A DNA stretch of 64,000 bases from Streptomyces sp. RKAG293 (GTDB lineage: Bacteria; Actinomycetota; Actinomycetes; Streptomycetales; Streptomycetaceae), in assembly GCF_023701745.1 (NCBI RefSeq), contig NZ_JAJOZB010000001.1, forward strand, positions 2,610,501 through 2,674,500, given 5' to 3'. This document shows, piece after piece, positions 57,488 to 64,000 of the stretch. The notes beneath the pieces are model-generated. The model was not told where the DNA came from. It worked only from the letters and a program-made list of their open reading frames with translations, and made no database searches. Position 1 is the first letter of the stretch. Each line of letters begins with the position of its first letter. Both the position numbers and the translations under genes were made by a program.

Positions 57488-58444
57488 TCAGATTCCCTTT
57501 ACCGACCCGTGATCCGGGTGCACGGTGACGCGGTCCAGCGGTCCGTGCGGCCCCGAGCCGAGCGCCGTCCGAAGCGCCGCCACGACCTGCGCCGGACTCG
57601 TCGTCAGTGCCTCCGGAGGCACCCGGACGACCCGGAGGCCGCACGTGTCCAACGGGTTGGTGCCGGCCGCCGGCCCGATCACCAGGGCCACCCCCTCGCG
57701 CGCCCAGTAGGCGTCCGGCGATGCCAGGAACACACCGTCCAGGCGGAGTTCGGGCCGCCACAGCGGCGGCCGCGACCCCGAGAGCGCGACGAGCGAACGT
57801 ACTTGGCCGCCGAGCGGGCGGCGGACCCGTCCCGGCAGCGCCAGCTCCCGCAGCGTCTCGTCGATCCCGGGCTTGCGGGACAGCGACGCGGTGCGCAGCT
57901 CGCCCGCCAGCTCGGCCGGGTCGATCCCGCGGTCCCACACCAGCTCGCGGAGCACGGCCCGCACCCAGTCCGGGTCGCACGACGCCCGGACCCCGTCCCC
58001 CGCGGCGCGCACCAGGGGCGCGACGGGCAGCTCGTCCACCAACTCGGGGCCGGGAAGGGTGCGCGCATGGTGGACCCGCACCCAGGTGTGCGTCCTGAGC
58101 GCCCGCCCGGCCGGCACCAGGACGTCGACCACCCGCACCTCGGCCGGGACCAGGACCTCACGCATCCCGTGCAGGGCCAGCGCCGCGATCCCCGTCAGCT
58201 GCGCCTGCGCCGCCGGGTACCCGGCGTAGGCCAGGGCCGCCCGGCAGCGCTGCCAGGCGGACAGCGCACCGCGCCGCAGCACCACCACCCTCGGCAGCAC
58301 CCGCTGCCACGGCCCGCCCGGCCCGCAGCGCTTGCGCAGCGCCACCTCCGACACCCCGATGCCGGACAGCTGGCTGACCGTCACCACCTGCCGCTGGTCA
58401 CGGGCGAGAATGCGCAGGGCCTGGGCAAAGTCGTTTCGCGTCAT
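57488..58444 (-). CDS. AbiEi-like protein with degenerate nuclease-type C-terminus
   Basis: 318 aa. The N-terminal ~60 residues are the winged-helix AbiEi antitoxin-like region (FAQALRILARDQRQVVTVSQ, VALRKRCGPGGPWQRVLPRV). The rest resembles the DUF559/PD-(D/E)xK group, but where an acidic nuclease motif is expected the sequence reads WRPELRLDGVF and WAREGVALVIG. No AbiEii-type nucleotidyltransferase toxin lies beside it. ATG 58444. Such solitary proteins are common in Streptomyces; a working toxin-antitoxin role is unlikely. Confidence 0.65.
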   Translation of the reverse strand: MTRNDFAQALRILARDQRQVVTVSQLSGIGVSEVALRKRCGPGGPWQRVLPRVVVLRRGALSAWQRCRAALAYAGYPAAQAQLTGIAALALHGMREVLVPAEVRVVDVLVPAGRALRTHTWVRVHHARTLPGPELVDELPVAPLVRAAGDGVRASCDPDWVRAVLRELVWDRGIDPAELAGELRTASLSRKPGIDETLRELALPGRVRRPLGGQVRSLVALSGSRPPLWRPELRLDGVFLASPDAYWAREGVALVIGPAAGTNPLDTCGLRVVRVPPEALTTSPAQVVAALRTALGSGPHGPLDRVTVHPDHGSVKGI

Positions 58445-58533
58445 GACGGCCCCCTCCCCCACCGGAACCGCTCAACTACCCGCTGTGACAAGGCTGTCGA
58501 AGAGTGGCACCCGCCCGAGTGATCGCTGCGGCC

Positions 58534-58585
58534 CCGGCTGACGGACCCGGTCGGCCGATCCGGCTGACGGACCCGGTCGGCGAAC
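58534..58585. repeat. Two tandem 26-bp units
   Basis: The unit begins CCGGCTGACGGACCCGGTCG at 58534 and again at 58560, differing only in the last 4-5 bases; a third copy starts at 58586 and stops. In the divergent spacer between the AbiEi-like gene and ogt. Confidence 0.75.
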
Positions 58586-58681
58586 CCGGCTCATGAGGCA
58601 GGTGCAGGAGGCCGACGCAGAAGGCCGGCGCAGGAGATCGACTCCCGGCCCGTTGTCAGTGGCCCGGCATACGCTGGCGGT

Positions 58682-59266
58682 ATGACGAACACCGAGCAGC
58701 ACGAGGTGGCGGAGCGGCCCGCCACGGTGGCCTGGACGCGGCTGGACACCCCGATCGGCCCGCTGCTGCTCGCCGCGACCGCCCAGGGGCTGGTCAGCGT
58801 CGTCTTCCGGGCCGACGACGAGGTGACGGAGGCCTTCCTGGAGCGGCTGGGGCGCCGGCTGGGCGCGGAGCCGGTCGAGGAGCCGGTCGAGGAGTCCGGG
58901 GAGTCGGGGCGGCTCGCCCCCGCCGTCCGCCAGTTGCGGGCGTACTTCGCCGGCGAGCTGCGCGACTTCACCCTCGATCTGGACTGGTCGCTGACCGCCG
59001 GCTTCAACCGCCGCGTCCAGCGGGAGCTCGCCACCGGCGTGCCGTACGGCTCGGTCGTCGGCTACCAGGACCTCGCCGACCGCGTCGGCGAACCGGGCGC
59101 CGCCCGTGCCGTCGGCACCGCCATGGGAGCCAATCCGCTGCCGCTCGTCGTCCCGTGCCACCGCGTCGTGGAGAGCAACGGGGGCATAGGCGGCTTCGGC
59201 GGCGGCCTGGAGATCAAGCGGACGCTGCTGGCCCTGGAGGGTGTGCTCCCGCCGCCCCTGTTCTGA
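58682..59266 (+). CDS. ogt: Methylated-DNA-protein cysteine methyltransferase
   Basis: 194 aa. Active site LVVPCHRVVESNGGIGGFGG with the acceptor Cys, the HTH-like region YGSVVGYQDLADRVGEPGAA, and ANPLPL before it. The N-terminal Ada-like domain is present but shortened. It reverses O6-alkylguanine in DNA. ATG 58682. The gene is flanked by unrelated genes and is likely monocistronic. Confidence 0.93.
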   Translation: MTNTEQHEVAERPATVAWTRLDTPIGPLLLAATAQGLVSVVFRADDEVTEAFLERLGRRLGAEPVEEPVEESGESGRLAPAVRQLRAYFAGELRDFTLDLDWSLTAGFNRRVQRELATGVPYGSVVGYQDLADRVGEPGAARAVGTAMGANPLPLVVPCHRVVESNGGIGGFGGGLEIKRTLLALEGVLPPPLF

Positions 59267-59312
59267 CGGCGCGGAGCGGACCACGGGACCACCGGGTGGC
59301 TCCGTCACCCGG

Positions 59313-59786
59313 TCAGTAGTGGCGGCAGCCCGGGTCCGGGGCGTCGACCGACAGCGCGTCGCCCTCGGGCAGGAGATACGTGACGTACAGGACGACCGGC
59401 ACCGTGCCGAGGTTCTGCCCGTTGTGCACCTTGCGGGCGCCGTCCGGCTCGATGAACGACTGGCCGGCGCTGCTGCGCACCACCGAGCAGTCGGCCAGCG
59501 TCCTGGTCAGCGTGCCCGACTGGACGACGGCGATCAGCGGCCCCTGGTGGTAGTGCCAGCCGGTCTCACCGCCGGGCGCGATGGTGACCGTGCGCACCAC
59601 GACATCCGTACGCCCCTGGGTCCTGATCTTCAGTCCCTCGGCGGAGGTGCCCTTGGCCAGCACCGTGGCCGTCACCCCGCTGCCCGGTGTCGCCAGGGCG
59701 CCGGACGGCACCAGTCCCAGTGCCACCACACATGCGGCCACCGCCGCCGCTCTGCGGATCCGGCTCCAGCGCCTGCTGCTGTCCAT
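59313..59786 (-). CDS. Secreted cupin-domain protein
   Basis: 157 aa. Signal peptide (RRAAAVAACVVALGLVPSGA) then a small cupin barrel: IAPGGETGWHYHQGP with paired His ligands and SFIEPDGARKVHNGQNLGT. No other domain. It may bind a metal outside the cell. ATG 59786. Divergent function cannot be named from sequence. Confidence 0.75.
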   Translation of the reverse strand: MDSSRRWSRIRRAAAVAACVVALGLVPSGALATPGSGVTATVLAKGTSAEGLKIRTQGRTDVVVRTVTIAPGGETGWHYHQGPLIAVVQSGTLTRTLADCSVVRSSAGQSFIEPDGARKVHNGQNLGTVPVVLYVTYLLPEGDALSVDAPDPGCRHY

Positions 59787-59809
59787 GTGCGGGGTTCCTC
59801 CGGAACGGT

Positions 59810-60175
59810 TCAGGGAGCGTCGAAACGAGCCGCCTCAACATAGTCCGGCCGCGGGTCCAGAGCGGCGGCCAGCCGGAAGTGTCGCATTGCTTCATCCGGA
59901 CGGTTGGCACGCTGCAGGGTCCGGGCGAGCGCGAAGTGCGCGAACGCGTTGTCGGGTTCCCGTTCCAGCACTATCTGGAACTCGAGCTCGGCCGGGCGCA
60001 GTTGGGCGGCGGCGAAGAAGGCTCGGGCCCGCAGCAGGCGCGCGGCGGTGTTCTCCGGGTGGGCGGTGATGACCGAGTCCAGCAGCTTCACCGCTCCGCG
60101 CGGGTCGCGGGCTTCCAACAACTGCTCCGCGGCACGGAAATCGATGACGTGGGTCTCGGGGGTCTGCTCGGGCAC
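59810..60175 (-). CDS. TPR-repeat protein
   Basis: 121 aa with about three tetratricopeptide repeats: LEARDPRGAVKLLDSVITAH, ARAFFAAAQLRPAELEFQIV and ALARTLQRANRPDEAMRHFR. GTG 60175 follows AAGGGAGG, which I prefer to the longer reading from 60247. No signal peptide. Probably a cytosolic protein-interaction module. Confidence 0.75.
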   Translation of the reverse strand: MPEQTPETHVIDFRAAEQLLEARDPRGAVKLLDSVITAHPENTAARLLRARAFFAAAQLRPAELEFQIVLEREPDNAFAHFALARTLQRANRPDEAMRHFRLAAALDPRPDYVEAARFDAP

Positions 60176-60279
60176 GGCCGCCTCCCTTCCATGGCTGGGG
60201 TGACGACTGATCGTCGGCACAGACATACCCAACGCGGTCTCCCGCAATCACATTCCAGGCGGTCCCGCGCGGGGCGGCG

Positions 60280-60879
60280 CTAGGGCCCCAGGCGGTCGCG
60301 CAGCTGCTGCCAGACCCGTTTGACCTGGGGTTCGAGCGCCTCCAGGGGACCGTCGTTGTCCAGCACGACATCGGCGATGGCGAGCCGCTGCTCGCGGGTG
60401 GCCTGGGCCGCCATCCGCGACCGGGCCTCGCCCTCGTCCATGCCGCGCAGCCGGACCAGGCGGTCGAGTCGGGTGGCGGGGGACGCGTCCACCACCACGA
60501 CGAGGTCGTAGAGCTCGGAGAGCGCGTTCTCGGTGAGCAGCGGGACGTCATGGATGACGATGTCGTCCGGGCCCGCGGCGCCCTCCAACTCGGCGGACCG
60601 GCGGCCCACGAGCGGATGCACGATCGCGTTCAGTGCCTGCAGCCTGGCGGGGTCGGCGAAGACGATCGACCCCAGCCTGGGGCGGTCGAGCGCCCCGTCG
60701 GGAGTGAGGATCTCCGTGCCGAACTCGGCCACCACGGCGGCCAGCCCCGGCGATCCTGGCTCCACGACCTCCCGGGCGATCTTGTCCGCGTCCACCACGA
60801 CCGCCCCGTACGACGCGAGCAGCCGTGACACTTCGCTCTTGCCGGCGCCGATTCCGCCGGTCAGGCCCACCTTCAGCAT
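60280..60879 (-). CDS. coaE: Dephospho-CoA kinase
   Basis: 199 aa. Walker [18 protein letters not shown], the [13 protein letters not shown] substrate loop, IVHPLVGRR and [10 protein letters not shown]. It performs the last step of coenzyme A synthesis. Shorter than some mycobacterial CoaE, which carry an extra GrpB-like domain. ATG 60879. Confidence 0.96.
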   Translation of the reverse strand: MLKVGLTGGIGAGKSEVSRLLASYGAVVVDADKIAREVVEPGSPGLAAVVAEFGTEILTPDGALDRPRLGSIVFADPARLQALNAIVHPLVGRRSAELEGAAGPDDIVIHDVPLLTENALSELYDLVVVVDASPATRLDRLVRLRGMDEGEARSRMAAQATREQRLAIADVVLDNDGPLEALEPQVKRVWQQLRDRLGP

Positions 60880-60888
60880 GGCGTCAGC

Positions 60889-60918
60889 CTAGGGCCTGCC
60901 CAGCAGGACAGGCCCTAG
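60889..60918 (-). terminator. Hairpin between PAC2 gene and coaE
   Basis: A perfect 10-bp stem CTAGGGCCTG / CAGGCCCTAG with a 10-nt loop, 9 bp past the PAC2 stop. It contains a GGACAGGCCCTA copy. Confidence 0.65.
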
Positions 60919-60927
60919 GGTCTGTCG

Positions 60928-61863
60928 TCAGCTTCCGTCGTCCTCGCGGTCCGCGAGGAACCGTTCGAACTCGGCCCCGAGGTCGTCGGCCGACGGCAGG
61001 TCGACCGGCTCGGCGATGAGGTTCTCCCGGGTCATCGAACCGGCCACCGCGTCGTACTGGCTCTCCAGCCCGCGGACGACCGAGACCAGCTCGCCGTCGC
61101 CCTCGGCGACCTGGCGGTCGATCTCGCCGCGGACCGTGTGCGCCTCGGCGCGCAGCGCGTGCGCCACCTCGGGCAGGACCAGGCCGGTGGCGGCGGTGAT
61201 CGCTTCGAGTACGGCGAGCGCCGCGTCCGGGTACGGGGAACGCGACAGATAGTGCGGCACGTGCGCGGCGACGCCCAGGACGTCCCGGCCCGCCTCGGCG
61301 AGCCGCAGCTCGATGAGGGATTCGGCGCTGCCGGGCACCGTCGCCTCGTCGAACCAGCTGCGGTGGCCGGGCATCAGGTCCACCCGGTTGCCGTGCGGGG
61401 TCAGACCGACCGGGCGGGTGTGCGGAACGCCCATCGGAATGCCGTGGAAGTTGATGGCCAGCCGCACCCCGAGCCGTTCGACGACCTGCAGCACGGCCGC
61501 GGCGAAGCGCTCCCACTCCACGTCCGGCTCGGAGCCGGTCAGCAGCAGGAAGGGCGTCTCCGTGGTGTCACGGACCAGGTAGAGAGCGATCTCCGGTGCC
61601 TCGTACCCCGACCAGTGGTCGCGCTCGAAGAGCATCAGGGGCCGGCGCGCGCGGTAGTCGACCAGCCGGTCGGCGTCGAACCTGGCCACCAGCTGGTTGT
61701 CGAGGCGGTCCAGCAGCTGCTCCGAGATCTGCTCGCCGGTGTCACCCGCGTCGATGTACCCCTCCAGGTGGTACAGCAGAACGGGGCCGGTCTCCCCGAC
61801 CGCCTCGTCCACGGCCTCGGCACCGCCCGGCACGAATTCGTACAGCCCCTGCGGATCCAGCAC
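60928..61863 (-). CDS. PAC2-family protein
   Basis: 311 aa of the proteasome-assembly-chaperone-2-like family found with actinobacterial 20S proteasomes. Blocks: [40 protein letters not shown] and [20 protein letters not shown]. No signal peptide; the family fold is nucleosidase-like. ATG 61863. No proteasome genes are in the window. Upstream is the rpsA terminator. Confidence 0.88.
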   Translation of the reverse strand: MLDPQGLYEFVPGGAEAVDEAVGETGPVLLYHLEGYIDAGDTGEQISEQLLDRLDNQLVARFDADRLVDYRARRPLMLFERDHWSGYEAPEIALYLVRDTTETPFLLLTGSEPDVEWERFAAAVLQVVERLGVRLAINFHGIPMGVPHTRPVGLTPHGNRVDLMPGHRSWFDEATVPGSAESLIELRLAEAGRDVLGVAAHVPHYLSRSPYPDAALAVLEAITAATGLVLPEVAHALRAEAHTVRGEIDRQVAEGDGELVSVVRGLESQYDAVAGSMTRENLIAEPVDLPSADDLGAEFERFLADREDDGS

Positions 61864-61954
61864 TGTGATCGTTCCTCCTCGTTCTTCCTCCTCGGAAACG
61901 TGCGAGGAGCTGGGAGCATTCCCGCATCCGGGCCCGCTTCACCCCCTGACAACG

Positions 61955-61992
61955 CGGAAGGCCCGCTCCCCTCTCGGGGAACGGGCCTTCCG
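61955..61992 (-). terminator. Terminator of rpsA
   Basis: A perfect 11-bp stem (61955-61965 with 61982-61992) with an inner CCCC/GGGG helix, 28 bp past the rpsA stop. Confidence 0.85.
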
Positions 61993-62020
61993 TCCGTACG
62001 GCTACCTGCAGGTCAGAGCG

Positions 62021-63529
62021 TCAGCTCTGGCCGCCGGCCAGCTTCTCGCGGAGCGCGGCCAGTGCCTCGTCCGACGCCAGGGCGCCGGAGTTGTCATCCG
62101 ACTCCGAGGAGTAGGAACCGCCGCCACCGAGACCGGCGGAGCTGGCGGGACCGGCGGGAGCCGCAGCACCCTCGGCCTCCGCCTTCTCGTCGGCCTCGCG
62201 GGACTTGATGACCTGGGCCTGGTGCTGCTCGAAGCGGGTCTGGGCCGTGGCGTACTGGCCTTCCCACGCCTCGCGCTGGGTCTCGAAGCCCTCGAGCCAG
62301 TCGTTGGTCTCGGGGTCGAAGCCCTCGGGGTAGATGTAGTTCCCCTGGTCGTCGTACGACGCGGCCATGCCGTACAGGGTCGGGTCGAACTCGACCGTGG
62401 CCGGGTCGGCACCGAAGGCCTCGTTGGCCTGCTTCAGCGAGAGGCTGATGCGGCGGCGCTCGAGGTCGATGTCGATGACCTTGACGAAGATCTCGTCGTT
62501 GACCTGGACGACCTGCTCCGGGATCTCCACGTGGCGCTCGGCCAGCTCGGAGATGTGGACCAGGCCCTCGATGCCCTCGTCGACGCGCACGAACGCACCG
62601 AACGGAACGAGCTTGGTGACCTTACCGGGAACGACCTGGCCGATCTGGTGCGTCCGGGCGAACTGCTGCCACGGGTCTTCCTGCGTCGCCTTCAGCGACA
62701 GGGAGACACGCTCGCGGTCCATGTCCACGTCGAGAACCTCGACGGTGACTTCCTGGCCGACCTCGACAACCTCGGAGGGGTGGTCGATGTGCTTCCAGGA
62801 CAGCTCGGAGACGTGCACGAGACCGTCGACGCCGCCGAGGTCCACGAACGCACCGAAGTTGACGATCGAGGAAACGACGCCGGAGCGGACCTGGCCCTTC
62901 TGCAGGGTCGTGAGGAAGGTCTGACGGACCTCGCTCTGGGTCTGCTCAAGCCAGGCACGGCGGGACAGGACCACGTTGTTGCGGTTCTTGTCCAGCTCGA
63001 TGATCTTGGCTTCGAGCTCCTTGCCCACGTACGGCTGGAGGTCGCGGACGCGACGCATCTCGACGAGCGAGGCGGGCAGGAAGCCGCGGAGGCCGATGTC
63101 GAGGATGAGACCACCCTTGACGACCTCGATGACGGTACCGGTGACGATCCCGTCTTCTTCCTTGATCTTCTCGATGGTGCCCCAGGCACGCTCGTACTGA
63201 GCGCGCTTCTTCGAGAGGATCAGGCGGCCTTCCTTGTCCTCCTTCTGGAGAACAAGGGCTTCGATCTCGTCGCCGACCTTGACGACCTCATTGGGGTCGA
63301 CGTCGTGCTTGATCGAAAGCTCGCGGGACGGGATGACGCCCTCGGTCTTGTAACCGATGTCGAGCAGGACCTCGTCCCGGTCGACCTTTACGATCACGCC
63401 TTCGACGATGTCGCCGTCGTTGAAGTACTTGATCGTCGCATCGATCGCTGCGAGGAAGTCTTCCTCGGAGCCGATGTCGTTGACCGCCACCTGCGGGGTG
63501 GTGCGCGTTGCCTCGGTGCTGCTCGTCAT
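62021..63529 (-). CDS. rpsA: 30S ribosomal protein S1
   Basis: 502 aa with four S1/OB domains (~residues 35-105, 120-190, 208-278, 293-365; GDIVEGVIVKVDRDEVLLDI, VTGTVIEVVKGGLILDIGLR, RSGVVSSIVNFGAFVDLGGV and VVPGKVTKLVPFGAFVRVDE). The C-terminal tail is acidic and Gly/Ser-rich. The normal actinobacterial size. ATG 63529 is chosen because upstream residues lack S1 character. A strong promoter lies at 63727-63755, giving a ~190-nt leader. Confidence 0.96.
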   Translation of the reverse strand: MTSSTEATRTTPQVAVNDIGSEEDFLAAIDATIKYFNDGDIVEGVIVKVDRDEVLLDIGYKTEGVIPSRELSIKHDVDPNEVVKVGDEIEALVLQKEDKEGRLILSKKRAQYERAWGTIEKIKEEDGIVTGTVIEVVKGGLILDIGLRGFLPASLVEMRRVRDLQPYVGKELEAKIIELDKNRNNVVLSRRAWLEQTQSEVRQTFLTTLQKGQVRSGVVSSIVNFGAFVDLGGVDGLVHVSELSWKHIDHPSEVVEVGQEVTVEVLDVDMDRERVSLSLKATQEDPWQQFARTHQIGQVVPGKVTKLVPFGAFVRVDEGIEGLVHISELAERHVEIPEQVVQVNDEIFVKVIDIDLERRRISLSLKQANEAFGADPATVEFDPTLYGMAASYDDQGNYIYPEGFDPETNDWLEGFETQREAWEGQYATAQTRFEQHQAQVIKSREADEKAEAEGAAAPAGPASSAGLGGGGSYSSESDDNSGALASDEALAALREKLAGGQS

Positions 63530-63846
63530 ATGGGGAAGGACTCCGGTACGGACAGAAGTTGTAGGTACTGCTACGCCAGGACCCGTTATCGCACAGCCGA
63601 AGCCGGACAGCCTTGAGTCAGACCTTCCAAATGATTCGGAGAGTCGCCTCAAGGACCGAGGGGATACAAGCCAGTGCGAGCGCAACCTGCTACGTCTGAG
63701 GTGCGCAGGCCCGCAGCGCAACTTGTAGCATACGGGGGCAGCCGGACACGGTCAATGCGCGAAGGGCCCACCTGGGGCAGAACAGCCCATACCCGGCGCA
63801 AGTCCCCCCGTCACAGGTCCAACCAGAGAGTACGACGACAACCGCG
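63530..63846. other. Divergent spacer between rpsA and methyltransferase gene
   Basis: No gene. It holds the rpsA promoter and its ~190-nt untranslated leader (about 63530-63720). Confidence 0.75.
63727..63755 (-). promoter_or_regulatory. rpsA promoter
   Basis: On the minus strand TTGACC (63755-63750), exactly 17 bp, then TATGCT (63732-63727): a near-consensus vegetative (HrdB-type) promoter, start near 63720. Confidence 0.8.
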
Positions 63847-64000
63847 ATGAGCCAAGGACCCGAACCAGAAGCCACCCGGCGTACCGCAGGCGTCACGGAA
63901 AGCAGCCGGGCCAACCGGGGCTGGTGGGACCGGAACGCGGACGAGTACCAGGTCGAACACGGAGCCTTCCTCGGCGACGGGAACTTCGTCTGGGGGCCGG
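63847..64000 (+). CDS. Class I SAM-dependent methyltransferase, N-terminal part (cut by window edge)
   Basis: 51 codons from ATG 63847, open to the right edge. The reading, by hand, includes RANRGWWDRNADEYQVEHGA and FLGDGNFVWGP, a typical start of Streptomyces class I methyltransferases (UbiE/COQ5 type) placed beside rpsA. The SAM-binding motifs would lie outside the window. Divergent from rpsA. Confidence 0.7.
   Translation, partial: MSQGPEPEATRRTAGVTESSRANRGWWDRNADEYQVEHGAFLGDGNFVWGP

Overview
The window is a GC-rich chromosomal segment from an actinobacterium, almost certainly a Streptomyces or close relative. The support is very high third-position GC, frequent GTG and TTG starts, whiA, rbpA, an opcA partner for zwf, a mycothiol-type isomerase fold, and the order suf operon / ctaA / ctaB / tkt-tal-zwf-opcA-pgl / gap-pgk-tpi-secG / uvrA-uvrB-uvrC / rpsA. 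It is mostly core genome. I see no rRNA, tRNA, CRISPR array, transposase, integrase or phage module.

Layout. 1-1.5 kb: the 5' end of dapD, a frameshifted TetR regulator and an SMR efflux gene whose start lies in a nested palindrome. 1.5-2.9 kb: a secreted beta-propeller-like protein. 3.0-9.8 kb: one minus-strand suf operon (sufR-sufB-sufD-Rieske ferredoxin-sufC-sufS-sufU-sufT), opened by a SufR-type operator and closed by a 16-bp terminator stem. 9.9-16.6 kb: an ABC exporter pair, a Tat-exported beta-helix protein, and the heme A genes ctaA and ctaB flanking an amidohydrolase and a small unknown protein. 17.0-25.4 kb: a plus-strand pentose-phosphate operon (tkt, tal, zwf, opcA, pgl) convergent with pgi across a perfect 16-bp hairpin. 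25.4-29.6 kb: an MFS transporter and an amino-sugar cluster (SIS protein, BadF-type kinase, divergent RpiR regulator). 29.8-39.1 kb, all minus strand: rbpA, then the gap-pgk-tpiA-secG glycolysis block, then the uvrC-rapZ-yvcK-whiA block.

39.2-42.0 kb: a secreted papain-like cysteine protease, a membrane-anchored Ala-rich protein, and a divergent HTH regulator behind repeated GTGAAC boxes. 42.0-46.7 kb: an MBL-fold hydrolase, a mycothiol-dependent isomerase-fold protein and uvrA. 46.8-49.6 kb: a Rieske lipoprotein, then a small accessory-looking island (GntR repressor with strong operators, degenerate RsbW-like ATPase-fold protein, Cys-rich protein, lipoprotein). 49.6-54.4 kb: CtaG-like protein, TerC, a TerD protein fused to a degenerate FtsK-like domain, and a second TerD protein. 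54.5-61.9 kb: uvrB, an MHYT sensor, an AbiEi-like protein, ogt, a secreted cupin, a TPR protein, coaE and a PAC2 protein. 62-64 kb: rpsA with a near-consensus promoter, and the start of a methyltransferase.

How the genes work together: Fe-S assembly (suf) is next to heme A synthesis and other respiratory genes. Central carbon metabolism (pentose phosphate, glucose-6-P isomerase, lower glycolysis, amino-sugar entry) occupies the middle. All three UvrABC genes are present at separate loci. The parts that ordinary core biology explains least are the protease/anchored-protein/regulator locus (39.2-42.0 kb), the GntR island (47.2-49.6 kb) and the TerD-FtsK-like fusion (51.8-53.6 kb).
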